A stretch of 64,000 nucleotides of DNA. Origin: Terriglobus albidus (GTDB taxonomy: Bacteria > Acidobacteriota > Terriglobia > Terriglobales > Acidobacteriaceae). Position 1 is the stretch's first letter. Each line of letters opens with the position of its first letter. A model generated the notes under the pieces. That model was not told where the DNA came from, did not search any database, and saw only the letters and a list, made by a program, of their open reading frames with translations. Of the stretch, positions 7,229 to 16,683 are shown piece by piece. The position numbers and the translations under genes are program-made. Location of the stretch: assembly GCF_025685425.1 (NCBI RefSeq), contig NZ_JAGTAS010000032.1, forward strand, positions 62,001 through 126,000, given 5' to 3'.

Positions 7229-9502
7229 CTAGTTCTGCGTCGCCGAAAAGTTCGTTGGAAGTGGGCCCTGAATATGATCCTGATCCGAATCGAGCTCATG
7301 CGCATGCCAAAAGACGCTTTCATTTGCGATCTCAGGGTGCTGGTTAAGGAAGTTCAGAGCGAAGCTGTTGGCGGAGGGATCATCTTTCTGATCAGCAAAG
7401 ATCGCGGCCTCCTTCGCCGCCATCTCTTTATCCCCAAGCCTGCGGTAAAGGATCGAAAGGATATAGTGTGCCGCCAGATCATCGGGATCGATGCCCTGCA
7501 CCTTCAGATACTCTTCCTTCGCCTCAGCATAGCGATGCAGTTGATAGAGCGAGAAGCCCAGCTCGCGATGCGCATCCCGCGAGCGCGGGAAGGTGACGAT
7601 CACCTGCCGAAGAAGAGCGATCGCCTCTTCTAAATCTCCAGTATTCCGCTGAACCAGCGCGAGGTAGTACTGCGCCCGCGCATTTCCAGGAGAGAGTTTC
7701 AGCGCCTCATGCAGGTGGTTGGCGGCATCACTGTAGCGCTGCCAGAAGAACTCCGCGATGGCCTGATTCGTATAGGCATCGGCGTAAGTAGGCCGCAGCG
7801 CCGCAACATGCTTGAAAGCGTCGAGAGAGGCCGCATACTGCTGCGCATCCAGCAGAGCGATACCGTAGTTATTCCAACGCATCCATTCGGGGTTCTCATT
7901 CGGAACCGGCTCCGTGCGTCCATTCTTTCCGACCTGGATGATGCGCGAGGTAGATACGACCTCGACCACCGGCTGCGGATAGTGATCATTGCCGGTCTTC
8001 TTCATACCGAAGTCCATGAAGTGTTGATTGAACCGGCGATACCGCACGGTCGCTGTGAGCGTTACCGGTCCAGTGCTTGCAGCCGGCATATGGAAGGCAT
8101 AACGCACCAGTTGCGACCGGCCTGACTGGATGGTGTTGTTGTATGCAACGATCCTGGTGTTCCAGACTTGATGTTCACGGTTCTGGACTGTATCCGGATT
8201 GATGAGGCGATTGGTGAACGAGTGCGCCCGAGGATCGAGATCACCATTCGGTTGCAGGAAGCCGCTCTCGAACAGCACCTTACCGGCTTTGTCCTTGACC
8301 GTAAAGTCGACCCACGACTCATAGAAATCGCGCTGCTCCGGCACGAGAGCGTGCGCGATACCCTTGTTCTGCAGCACTAAATCCGCCGTAATCAGCTCTC
8401 CCGGCTTCACTTCGAAGCTCTGCACTCCCAACGGCGCAGAGACATCCTTTCCATCACTGCCGTGCTCCAGGGCAAAGAGGTCCACGTTGAGATAGTTGCT
8501 GCGCAGGAACTCGACAATCTTCTTCGCCTGCTCATCGTAGCCGTAGTACTGCGGAATTATGGTATTGGCTCCCAGCCAGCGGTGTGAGGCCAGTTCCCCA
8601 TTCTTCGCTCCGGGATCGGGAAGCGTGATCTTCTCGCGCACCATGTGGCAGGTTACGCAGGTAGAGACAGAATCCTTTACATAAAACGGCAGCGGAGACT
8701 GCTTGGCAAACGAGGAGTTCTGCCATTCGTCGTAGAGCGAGATCGCACGCTGCCACTTATAGTCATTCAGATCTCGCGGAAGAGCCGCCTTATGGCATGC
8801 AGCGCAGAACTCCGGCGTTTTATAGAGAGGCTGCATGACCGCGGCCTTGTGACGATCAAGGTGCGTAAGGATCTCAAGATCGGAGACCTGGCGCGTAATG
8901 CGTGCTCCATTCTCATCCACGAGCACTGCCGGAACTGCAAGCACATACGATCCAGTGCCGCGCGTGTCAGTCTTCTGGATGGAATGGCAGACAGAACAAG
9001 TGATGCCATCGGCATCAAAGGGACGGCGTTTGTCAGCGCCCTGCGTGAGCGTGCCGGCAACCATGGCCACCGGATCGTGGCAGCCTTCGCAGTGACGTGT
9101 GTATTCCACGCCCTTTGTGTCTTTCAGAATGTCCACGTTACGCAGGTACCATGGCGCTCGATTGGAGTTGGAATGCGCGGACTCCCGCCACTGATGCTGG
9201 GCCTCTTTGTGGCAACGCCCACAGTACTGGGCGGTTGGGAAATCCTTCGGGTCGATGAACTGGCCCGTGTCTGTCGTCATCAGCGAAGGCAGGAAATGCT
9301 TTTCAGCGCTGAAGCGGTCGTTGTAGTTCGCGTTCACCTTCTCGTTGTACGCTGCCCGCTTTGCAGCAGCGGTCTCTGCCTCGGTCGCAGCTGAAACCTT
9401 GCCGCTACTGCCGCGTAACGCAACCGCAATTCCCAACGGGAGAACGGCTGCAGCGGTCAGCAGCAGGCCAATACCTTGCGAGGAGAAAAGGCGCTGCTTC
9501 AT
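7229..9502 (-). CDS. Pentaheme cytochrome c with C-terminal TPR domain
   Basis: Read from the ATG at 9502, which has AAGGTGG at normal spacing; a GTG 12 nt upstream is possible. An N-terminal signal/anchor (GIGLLLTAAAVLPLGIAVAL) precedes five CxxCH motifs in the first 300 residues: CGRCH, CEGCH, CSVCH, CAACH and CVTCH. The spacing resembles cytochrome c554-like multiheme proteins. A beta-rich middle (about 360-520) follows. The C-terminal 200 residues are tetratricopeptide repeats (ALLDAQQYAASLDAFKHVAALRPTYADAY and several successors). Likely a periplasmic electron-transfer protein that also docks partners. No enzyme activity can be assigned. It sits between GH35-like and monoheme cytochrome genes. 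Confidence 0.85.
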   Translation of the reverse strand: MKQRLFSSQGIGLLLTAAAVLPLGIAVALRGSSGKVSAATEAETAAAKRAAYNEKVNANYNDRFSAEKHFLPSLMTTDTGQFIDPKDFPTAQYCGRCHKEAQHQWRESAHSNSNRAPWYLRNVDILKDTKGVEYTRHCEGCHDPVAMVAGTLTQGADKRRPFDADGITCSVCHSIQKTDTRGTGSYVLAVPAVLVDENGARITRQVSDLEILTHLDRHKAAVMQPLYKTPEFCAACHKAALPRDLNDYKWQRAISLYDEWQNSSFAKQSPLPFYVKDSVSTCVTCHMVREKITLPDPGAKNGELASHRWLGANTIIPQYYGYDEQAKKIVEFLRSNYLNVDLFALEHGSDGKDVSAPLGVQSFEVKPGELITADLVLQNKGIAHALVPEQRDFYESWVDFTVKDKAGKVLFESGFLQPNGDLDPRAHSFTNRLINPDTVQNREHQVWNTRIVAYNNTIQSGRSQLVRYAFHMPAASTGPVTLTATVRYRRFNQHFMDFGMKKTGNDHYPQPVVEVVSTSRIIQVGKNGRTEPVPNENPEWMRWNNYGIALLDAQQYAASLDAFKHVAALRPTYADAYTNQAIAEFFWQRYSDAANHLHEALKLSPGNARAQYYLALVQRNTGDLEEAIALLRQVIVTFPRSRDAHRELGFSLYQLHRYAEAKEEYLKVQGIDPDDLAAHYILSILYRRLGDKEMAAKEAAIFADQKDDPSANSFALNFLNQHPEIANESVFWHAHELDSDQDHIQGPLPTNFSATQN

Positions 9503-9621
9503 GCTAGCCACCACCTTTCAGAGACGGTCATACGCGTACTTGTGCAGTGTGTTATCAAAACCGATATACCTGTGTCGAGATCAATTACAAACGCTCCGAA
9601 GTGGCTGTTTCTATTGAGCCT

Positions 9622-11241
9622 TCAAAATGTCCCCAGCCGAATCCGGACGACTGCGTTCTGGCTGCGGTGGAAGTTCAGGCCGCGATCGGTCTGGTCGCCG
9701 TTCCACAAGCGCTTCGCCTTCCATACTCCATTGACGTACTCACCTTCTTCGGCGCTGAGGATCTGCATCCGGAGCCCAGGAAGGCGATCGGGAACGTGAA
9801 ACGCAACGCTGGACTCGACGCCCGTTACCAGGAACTCATTGGGGCCAAGTTGCGCGACGAGCGCCCGACCGGAATGGTCCGGCGTGCCGGGTGCATGACG
9901 GCCGTCCTGCTGCGGGAACCCGAAGCGTACGGATGCCTTCCACGGACCGAAATCCAGTTCCTGCTCGGCCTGACCGGGGAGTTCCACCGAGGTCTTCAGT
10001 TTGCCTTCAAAGTTGAGCTTCGCCAGCTCGTCCGCCATCGGTCCCAGCAGAGCGTAGTTCCGGGTATGAGCCTTTGGCCCGTCATCCTTACCAAAGGTCC
10101 ACCCGGTCTCGTCCACACCAAACGGCGAGAAACCGATAGCTCCATGGCCTAAAGCCAGGAACAGATAGGGCGCGTAGCTGTCGCCGTTACCGGTCTCAGG
10201 AATCCACAATGCGTTGTCCGGACGAGCATAGGCATCGAGCACCTGTTTGTAAAAGCCAGGGTCGTCGGAGTAGATATCCGGACCGATGACGTCGATCGAC
10301 GGTGCAAGCACCTTCCAGAGCGGAAGCATCGCTACCGTTGGGCCGCCGGAGGGATAGCCAATACCAGGGTTGCGCACCTGGCGCTCCGGAAGCTCCCCAA
10401 TGGGATAGGCGAGCCAGACATTGCAGTACATGGGAATGTTGAACTCGTGCTTGCCGGCCGCTGCGATTTCGTTGACGTAGCGAGCCTGATAGTAGGTCTG
10501 GAAGGCTTCGTCCGCATCGCCGCCAAATACCTCGAACCAGGTTCCCGGCTGTTTGTGCAGCGCGTTGACGAGATCCGTAGGAACGGCGCCGGCGAACTCG
10601 CGGTTCGACGCTTCGGAGAAGTCGCGAGGTGTGCCGATGTTGCCGGACTCGTTTTCGACCTGCACAAAGATCACGGTGTGATCCTTGCTGTCGATCTCAG
10701 CCAGATGATGCATCATCGCCGCAAAGGCGCGCTTGTCGGCCTCGAGGTTCGTACGCGACTGCGCGGAGAGTACGTCCAGAGGTTCGCCCGAGCGGTTAAT
10801 CACCCGCGGATACGTCTTCGGATCTTCCTTCACCCATTGCGGCACATAGTGCATGTTGCCGTTCTTCCAGGTCCCGAACCAGAGGATGACGAGATGCATG
10901 TTGTGCTCACGGCTTTGACGGACCAGCATGTCCACGGAGGAGAAATCGAACTTGCCCGGGCTTGGCTCCAGCTGCTCCCAATAGATGGGGGCTTCAATGG
11001 TGTTGGTGTGCATGCGCTCCAGAGCAGGCCAGACCTGCGGCATGGTGTCAGGCCATGTGCTGGAGTTATTGATCTGCGCTCCCAGTACCAGGAACGGTTT
11101 GCCGTTCACCAGAAGGGCGTGGCGTCCGTCCTGCTCAACAACCTTCGGCGCTGGAACTGTCTGTGCCTGCGGTGCAGCCTGCGGCACAAAGGCCAGTGTG
11201 GCTGCAAGCGCGAGGGTCAGACGAGTGGCAGAGATGGGCAT
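9622..11241 (-). CDS. Secreted GH35-like beta-galactosidase (DUF5597 type)
   Basis: 539 residues with a signal peptide (ALAATLAFVPQAAPQAQ). The TIM-barrel region begins NGKPFLVLGAQINNSS and runs through NTIEAPIYWEQLEPSPGKFDFS, typical of clan GH-A. The acid/base glutamate is probably E198 in FVQVENESG; the nucleophile is probably the Glu in LWIPETGNG near residue 347. The C-terminal part (ELDFGPWKASVRFGFPQ through LNFHRSQNAVVRIRLGTF) matches the extra domain of DUF5597-containing beta-galactosidases. The start has AGGAG seven bases upstream. The gene follows the TPR gene by 29 nt. With GH43-CBM32 downstream, a galactan- or arabinogalactan-type substrate is plausible but not shown. Confidence 0.85.
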   Translation of the reverse strand: MPISATRLTLALAATLAFVPQAAPQAQTVPAPKVVEQDGRHALLVNGKPFLVLGAQINNSSTWPDTMPQVWPALERMHTNTIEAPIYWEQLEPSPGKFDFSSVDMLVRQSREHNMHLVILWFGTWKNGNMHYVPQWVKEDPKTYPRVINRSGEPLDVLSAQSRTNLEADKRAFAAMMHHLAEIDSKDHTVIFVQVENESGNIGTPRDFSEASNREFAGAVPTDLVNALHKQPGTWFEVFGGDADEAFQTYYQARYVNEIAAAGKHEFNIPMYCNVWLAYPIGELPERQVRNPGIGYPSGGPTVAMLPLWKVLAPSIDVIGPDIYSDDPGFYKQVLDAYARPDNALWIPETGNGDSYAPYLFLALGHGAIGFSPFGVDETGWTFGKDDGPKAHTRNYALLGPMADELAKLNFEGKLKTSVELPGQAEQELDFGPWKASVRFGFPQQDGRHAPGTPDHSGRALVAQLGPNEFLVTGVESSVAFHVPDRLPGLRMQILSAEEGEYVNGVWKAKRLWNGDQTDRGLNFHRSQNAVVRIRLGTF

Positions 11242-11270
11242 GCGATAACTCCTGTCAGAGAAAGATGGGT

Positions 11271-12704
11271 TTAGTTCTTTGCAGTCAGGAAGATAATCAC
11301 TTCCTGCATGCGCCGGTTGTTTTCGTCTTTGGATTGCTGGGCGTACTTCTGCTGTAACGCGATCTCGGCTTGTGCTTTGTCCGCTTTTCCGAGACGTGCG
11401 TAGGCGCGTGAGAGGCGGTAGTGCGCTTCAGGAAATGCGGGACGCTCTTCGACAGCACGCTCCAGGGATGCCGCACTCTCACTCCACTGATTTCTGTTCT
11501 GTTGCAAGATACCCAGCTCATACCAGGCATCGGCAAGCCTTGGGTCCGCCTTCAGAGAGTGCTGCAGCAGCAACTCCGCGCGTGCAGTATCGCGCGTATC
11601 GGTGGCCTGGTGAAGAATGCTGCTCGCGGCATACAGCGACGCCATTGCATTTTCAGGATGCGCGTCGGCAAACGCCTGCAGGGTATCGCAGCCGGCGACA
11701 GAGGTACTGGTTGCAGCCTCGCAGCTTCGGCCAAGCAACTCCGCGGCGGTGGCGTTCTGCGGAGAGCGCTGAAGCACCGCCTGAAAGGGAGGAGCAGCCA
11801 GATCGTAACTGTGATTGCCAAAGTAGGCGATACCCAGCCCCATCTGCAGCAAATCACTGGCCGGATACTTTGAAACACCATACTTGAAGATTTCAATCGC
11901 CGAATCGAAGGCGAAGTGCTGCAACATCTCGTTGCCGAAGCCGAAGATCATGGACTCGGAGGGATCAAGCTGCGCGGCAAGCCGAAAGTGTTTGACCGCC
12001 TCGGCGTAGTTCCCTGCCTTCTCCTCTGACGCAGCAAGAATTTCCTGTGCGGGGGCGGATTTGAGAGCTTCATGGGCTGATGCGAGCAGATCCTTTGCTT
12101 TGGCCGGCTGGCCGCTCTTCAGCAGCGCCGTCGCCCAGTCGATCCGCATGTCTAAACTTGCCGGAACATTGCTCGTTCGCAATGCTGCATTTGCCTTTTC
12201 GAAGGATGCGGCAGCGGCGGCGAACTCTTCCCGCTGCATCTGCACGGCGGCAAGGGCGAGGTGATAGTCAGACTTTCCGGGAGCGCGCTTTATCAGGTCG
12301 CTAAAAATTTCTTCCGCACGTTTCGTGTTGCCGGACTTCATCTCAGCGACACCGAGATTGAACGCAATGGCAGCATCACTTCTATTCCGGGTATAGGCGC
12401 GATCCAGAAAAGGCAATGCGGCCGCGTTGTCGCCAGAGTCTGCCAGCGCCATACCAGCGGCAGCCTGCAGTTCTGTTTGGCACGGATAGGTCTGTGCAAG
12501 TTTTATAAGCTGGGGTTTTGCCTGTTCGAGGTCGCCCTGGTTATAGCTCTCAAGCGCGTTACGGGCGAGGGCTACGTCTGCCGGGGAGAGCGCGTTCCCG
12601 GAACAGGCCGCGGGATGCGCCGCGTGTTTTGCTGTCGCCTGTCCATGCAGCGTCACAGGGACACAGCACAGCAGAAGCACGGCGGCATTTGAAACAGATC
12701 TCAC
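11271..12704 (-). CDS. Exported tetratricopeptide-repeat protein
   Basis: 477 residues, GTG start directly before a signal peptide (VSNAAVLLLCCVPVTLHGQA). Nearly all of the rest is TPR helix pairs, for example YNQGDLEQAKPQLIKLAQTYP, AIAFNLGVAEMKSGNTKRAEEIF, ADAWYELGILQQNRNQWSESAASL and FPEAHYRLSRAYARLGKADKA. TPR proteins are scaffolds, so a periplasmic assembly role for the neighbouring receptor, glycosidases or cytochromes is likely. It lies between the receptor gene, from which a strong hairpin separates it, and the GH35-like gene. Confidence 0.85.
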   Translation of the reverse strand: MRSVSNAAVLLLCCVPVTLHGQATAKHAAHPAACSGNALSPADVALARNALESYNQGDLEQAKPQLIKLAQTYPCQTELQAAAGMALADSGDNAAALPFLDRAYTRNRSDAAIAFNLGVAEMKSGNTKRAEEIFSDLIKRAPGKSDYHLALAAVQMQREEFAAAAASFEKANAALRTSNVPASLDMRIDWATALLKSGQPAKAKDLLASAHEALKSAPAQEILAASEEKAGNYAEAVKHFRLAAQLDPSESMIFGFGNEMLQHFAFDSAIEIFKYGVSKYPASDLLQMGLGIAYFGNHSYDLAAPPFQAVLQRSPQNATAAELLGRSCEAATSTSVAGCDTLQAFADAHPENAMASLYAASSILHQATDTRDTARAELLLQHSLKADPRLADAWYELGILQQNRNQWSESAASLERAVEERPAFPEAHYRLSRAYARLGKADKAQAEIALQQKYAQQSKDENNRRMQEVIIFLTAKN

Positions 12705-12738
12705 AGGGTCCGGGGAAAATTTGATGACTTAAGACTGC

Positions 12739-12774
12739 GATGTGCAGCCGGACTGACAAGTCCGGCTGCACATC
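12739..12774 (-). terminator. Strong 16-bp hairpin after receptor gene
   Basis: Arms GATGTGCAGCCGGACT (12739-12754) and its perfect complement (12759-12774) enclose a 4-nt loop, 18 nt after the receptor stop. No T-run follows in the direction of transcription. It may attenuate transcription or protect the receptor mRNA end rather than terminate fully, leaving lower expression of the downstream operon genes. Confidence 0.6.
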
Positions 12775-12792
12775 ATTGTATGAAACCGCAGG

Positions 12793-15700
12793 TTAGAAGT
12801 TGATCTTGCCCGCGAACTGCCAGAACCGCGAGTCCGGAGTGAACTGACCCAGACTGCGGGCGGAGGTGATTTGACCGCCGCCGGATCCGATATTCCGATC
12901 GGGGTTGCCGTAGGCGGGTGTGTTCAACAGGTTGAAGTAGTCAGCACGAAGCTGGAGGGTCGTCCCCTCGCGCCAGATGTTGAAGGTCTTGAAGAGTGAA
13001 CCGTTGATGCGCTGGTATCCCGGGCCGTAGACCGAGTTACGTGGCGAACCAAGATAGGGCAGCGCCGCCGATCCGGTGATGACAGAACCAGAAGCAACTG
13101 CAGGAGGATTGATGAAGGAGCAGGGGTTATACCAGTGCGTGGGCGTCCGTACCTGAGCCGCACAACTTACGGTATCGGTACGGCGCGAATCCGCCGAGCC
13201 ACCGGCAGAGAACGGATCGCGAACAGCGATCGGATGCGCTGTTGCACCGGACTGGGTGCTCACATTGGTGTTCATGCTCATTGGATTGCCCGTCTGCGCG
13301 ATGAACGTCAAACTGTTCGTCCATCCCCCAAGGACAACGTCCATCACACCATGATGATTGCCAAACTTCTTGCCGACACCGTACGGAAAGGCATACGAGC
13401 CGTTGAGCGCAATGCGTTGGCGCACGTCGAAGGGTGAGTTGCTCCAATCCGCGCCCAGGCCGATCAGATTCGGGTTCCGGAAGCCGGAATCATCGCGACT
13501 ACCCAGTGGGGTTGGGGCATTATCAAGAGCATGCGCCCAGGTATAGCTCGCCAGGAAGCTAAGCCCGTTATGCATGTGCTGATCGAGTTTTGCCTGCAGC
13601 GAGTTGTAGCTGGAAGCTCCAGCGTACGAACTGTAGGCCGTACCGTTGATTCCCGGGAAGGGCTTGTAGTTAGTTGTATTTCCGCCCGAGGCGAGAAGCG
13701 CTGTCGATCCGTTCTTATCCGGAAAAACAATCAGGTGACGTGAGTTGGAGCCCACATACGCCAGTCCGGCAGAGAGTGTGGAAGAAATCGCGTACTCGGT
13801 CGAAAGGTTGAACTGCTGGCTGTATGGCGTCTTCACCTTAGCATCGGATCCGCGAAGGCTTGGGTTGGTTACCGAATTCTGCAAGCCGGCGGCGATAGCG
13901 GCGGAGAAGCCATTCTCCAACGTAATACCGTTGTTACGGCAGCTCGTCGTGGTGCAGGATCCATACAGCGTAGTGGAGTTATATCCAGACTCGAACATGA
14001 ACGGATAGTTCAGGCCGAGGTTGGGATAGTATCCCGAGCTTTCGAGACCGCCATAGAAGAGACCATAGCCTGCCCGCAATACCAGCTTCTCCGTCGCCTT
14101 GTAGGCGATGCCGAAGCGGGGTGCGAAGTTGGTCTTCTGCGGTTCGATCAGGAAACGGTTGTCTGAGTAAGCAATGTTGATACGGTTGGCCGCCATCGTG
14201 TTCGTAAAGCTGGTTGCCAACGGCGTATTCCGCTGAGAGCTCGGAATATAGTAGGTACCCGTTCCCGTGTTGGGTCCGATTGTGTTCACGACAAAGGCTG
14301 CCTGGTTGTCGTGGCGCTCCATGTATGGCTGTGCATACTCATAGCGCAGACCGAGGTTGAGAGTAAGCCGCTGCGAGACCTTCCAGTCATCCTGGAAGTA
14401 CGCCGCACGAATCCACCGAACATCATCCGTGGTGGCGATGTTGGTGATTGCTGCCGTGTCCATGTTGTTGGTAAGGAAGTCCGCAACGCCGGCGCCCGTG
14501 TATGCGATTCCGCCGGTCGTAGGCGAACCCGCTGCCGCGGTGAACTTACCGCTGTAGTTATAGGTGCCACGTGGTTCGATGGGCTGAAGGGTGGCGAAGC
14601 GAATGCGTTGGAAGTTAATGCCAGTACGGAAGCTGTGGTTACCGACAATCTTAGTGACGTTGTCCAGGATCTGGTAGACGTTCTGGTGCTCGTCGGTTGG
14701 CGTCCAGGTCGGTGTGCCAAATCCGTTCAAATCAGTTATGGAAACGTTAGGCAAACCACCGTTCGTGGAGCCTCCCGGAATACCGCCAAGTCCAATGCTG
14801 GCCGCGAGATTCGCGTTCGACGCGTTCGGCTGGGTGAACCCGAAGTGACCGTAGTTGTAGCCGAAGCGCGCTTCGTTGACGAGACTCGAATTGAAGGAGT
14901 GCGTCCAGCTCGCTGCCAGAGCTTCTGAGAAGTTGACAATGTTGCCGGTGTCGCCAAAGCCGCCGCCATCCAGAACTGGCCCGAGAATCGGAGCACGGGT
15001 GCCCGGAGTATCGGAGTAGCTGACGCGAACGAACGCCTGATCACTCTTGGTGGCGTTGTAATCAGCGCGGATATCGAACTGGGTGGTGTTATCGATCGCG
15101 TTCCGGTTGCTGAAGTAGTTATTCGTGATCCTACCGCCGATGCTCTGGTTCGCGACCGGATACATGTTCAGGATCTTCAGCGCAGTCGCATTGATCTGGC
15201 TTGCGCAGAGGACATTGTTTTGACCATTGCAGCTCATCGGCGTAGCGATGTTGCCTGAGTTTGGCTGCACCAATTGTACGGGGTTACTTTTTCCGGTCTT
15301 GGTAGTGTCCAGAAGCTCTGAGAAGTTGCCCTGGCGCATCAACGTCGTCGGCACAGAGATGTTGCTGCTCTCGCCGAAGATGATGCGATTCGCTTCCACA
15401 TCGCCAAAGAGGAAGAGCTTGTCCTTGATGATCGGGAAGCCGAGCGTGCCGCCGAACTGATTCTGACGGTACTTGGGAACAACACGATTGCCGAACGACG
15501 CCCATTCATGAATATCGAAGGCATCGTTGCGGATATACTCCCATGCCGAACCGTGAATCTTGTTGGTACCTGATTTCACGGACACGTTGACGACCGCGCC
15601 GGCCGAGTGGCCGTATTCCGCGCTGTAGGCGCCGGTCTGCACCTTGAACTCAGCCAGTGCCTCCGGTGGGGGCTTCACGCTGTATGAAGCTCCGTTGAAG

Positions 15701-16341
15701 AAGTCCACAACGTTGACGTTGTTGTCGACACCGTCCAGAAGGAAGTTGTTCTGCTCGGAACGCATACCGTTGGCCGAGAAGTCACCTTTACCCGAACCGC
15801 GCGAACCATTACCGGGAGCAATGCCAGCTGCGAGCTGCGCGATGAAGACGTAGTTGCGACCGTTCAACGGCGTGTCGACGATGGTCTGCGCTTCAATAAC
15901 CTGTCCCGTCGAACCGTCACCGGTCTGCAGCAGAGGCGCTTCTGTCGTTACGACGACCGTCTCTTCCGCACCGACCTGAAGTGACATGTCCACAGTCGCG
16001 CGTTCAGCGACGTGGAGCTGGATGTTTTCCTGTTGTTTGGTAGAGAAACCGGCGGCCGTAACCTTCACGGTGTATTTGCCGATCTTGATTGGGGAGAAGG
16101 TGTAGGTTCCTCTGGAGTCCGTTCTGTCCGTCAGGACGAATCCCGTATCCACGTTCGTTACAGTCACCGTCGCATTCGGGACTGCAGCGCCTGAAGGATC
16201 CGAGACGGTGCCTGTGATAGCACCCTGGTCGACCTGAGCGTACAGCGGATGAGTTGCCAGAGAAACAATTGCGAGAAGCATGGATAGTACCCATGCCATA
16301 CCTCGCCGCGTGCAGAGTTGGTTAACTGCGCGTGCGTTCAT
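12793..16341 (-). CDS. TonB-dependent receptor, Oar-like, with carboxypeptidase-regulatory-like domain
   Basis: 1,182 residues. Signal peptide (MAWVLSMLLAIVSLATHPLYAQ), then a carboxypeptidase-regulatory-like beta-sandwich (GAITGTVSDPSGAAVPNATV, DSRGTYTFSPIKIGKYTVKV, residues about 38-115), a plug domain (QTIVDTPLNGRNYVFIAQL, NNFLLDGVDNNVNVV) and a long beta-barrel ending in Phe (FWQFAGKINF), as expected for BAM insertion. Such receptors bind large oligosaccharides or other nutrients at the outer membrane and are energised by TonB. No SusD-type lipoprotein is next to it. It heads the TPR-GH35-cytochrome-GH43 group, so a glycan substrate is likely. Two 14-bp palindromes and LacI-like sites lie upstream. 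Confidence 0.93.
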   Translation of the reverse strand: MNARAVNQLCTRRGMAWVLSMLLAIVSLATHPLYAQVDQGAITGTVSDPSGAAVPNATVTVTNVDTGFVLTDRTDSRGTYTFSPIKIGKYTVKVTAAGFSTKQQENIQLHVAERATVDMSLQVGAEETVVVTTEAPLLQTGDGSTGQVIEAQTIVDTPLNGRNYVFIAQLAAGIAPGNGSRGSGKGDFSANGMRSEQNNFLLDGVDNNVNVVDFFNGASYSVKPPPEALAEFKVQTGAYSAEYGHSAGAVVNVSVKSGTNKIHGSAWEYIRNDAFDIHEWASFGNRVVPKYRQNQFGGTLGFPIIKDKLFLFGDVEANRIIFGESSNISVPTTLMRQGNFSELLDTTKTGKSNPVQLVQPNSGNIATPMSCNGQNNVLCASQINATALKILNMYPVANQSIGGRITNNYFSNRNAIDNTTQFDIRADYNATKSDQAFVRVSYSDTPGTRAPILGPVLDGGGFGDTGNIVNFSEALAASWTHSFNSSLVNEARFGYNYGHFGFTQPNASNANLAASIGLGGIPGGSTNGGLPNVSITDLNGFGTPTWTPTDEHQNVYQILDNVTKIVGNHSFRTGINFQRIRFATLQPIEPRGTYNYSGKFTAAAGSPTTGGIAYTGAGVADFLTNNMDTAAITNIATTDDVRWIRAAYFQDDWKVSQRLTLNLGLRYEYAQPYMERHDNQAAFVVNTIGPNTGTGTYYIPSSQRNTPLATSFTNTMAANRINIAYSDNRFLIEPQKTNFAPRFGIAYKATEKLVLRAGYGLFYGGLESSGYYPNLGLNYPFMFESGYNSTTLYGSCTTTSCRNNGITLENGFSAAIAAGLQNSVTNPSLRGSDAKVKTPYSQQFNLSTEYAISSTLSAGLAYVGSNSRHLIVFPDKNGSTALLASGGNTTNYKPFPGINGTAYSSYAGASSYNSLQAKLDQHMHNGLSFLASYTWAHALDNAPTPLGSRDDSGFRNPNLIGLGADWSNSPFDVRQRIALNGSYAFPYGVGKKFGNHHGVMDVVLGGWTNSLTFIAQTGNPMSMNTNVSTQSGATAHPIAVRDPFSAGGSADSRRTDTVSCAAQVRTPTHWYNPCSFINPPAVASGSVITGSAALPYLGSPRNSVYGPGYQRINGSLFKTFNIWREGTTLQLRADYFNLLNTPAYGNPDRNIGSGGGQITSARSLGQFTPDSRFWQFAGKINF

Positions 16342-16379
16342 GCGTTTTGCCCCTCGAATGGAAAAGCTGCTGCTTTGTT

Positions 16380-16416
16380 TGAATCCGGATTCATAGAGTG
16401 TCTGAATCCGGATTCA
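16380..16416. promoter_or_regulatory. Two identical 14-bp palindromes upstream of receptor gene
   Basis: TGAATCCGGATTCA, a perfect palindrome, occurs at 16380-16393 and again at 16403-16416, 23 bp apart (about two helical turns), 39-75 bp upstream of the receptor ATG. This arrangement suits cooperative binding of a dimeric regulator at or near the promoter. The regulator is unknown. Confidence 0.65.
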
Positions 16417-16426
16417 TCTAATAGCG

Positions 16427-16532
16427 AGAAAACGTTATCCGCGTCGCTAAACCTATGTCAAGAAATCTTTTATGAGACGTTTCAATCCCTCGAATTAGTT
16501 CACGAATCGAAGTTAAAAGAAGACGTCTCAGG
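16427..16532. promoter_or_regulatory. Three LacI/cre-like palindromes upstream of receptor gene
   Basis: Three CG-centred sites resemble LacI-family operators: AGAAAACGTTATCC (16427-16440), ATGAGACGTTTCAA (16472-16485, half-sites 4 of 6 to 5 of 6 symmetric) and GAAGACGTCTCAGG (16519-16532). The LacI gene at 1372 is the only family member seen, but control by it is inference. Confidence 0.4.
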
Positions 16533-16570
16533 GAAAGATAGTGCGGATAACGACATAAACGAAAGAGAGC

Positions 16571-16683
16571 CAGAGCATCTTCCCTGTAGGGGCAGGAAAT
16601 CCCGCATCAATCAGCGTTTTCCGAAAAGGAAAACGCCGCGGCACGTGCCTTTTTGGGATACCCAGCAACAGGGAAATGCTCTA
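16571..16683 (-). mobile_element. Family B MITE-like element, copy B1
   Basis: About 113 bp bounded by degenerate terminal inverted repeats (CAGAGCATCTTCCCTGT on the left; ACAGGGAAATGCTCTA on the right), with an internal hairpin around GGCGTTTTCC/GGAAAACGC. The end at 16681-16683 supplies the TAG stop codon of the ASPIC gene. No coding capacity. Confidence 0.75.
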
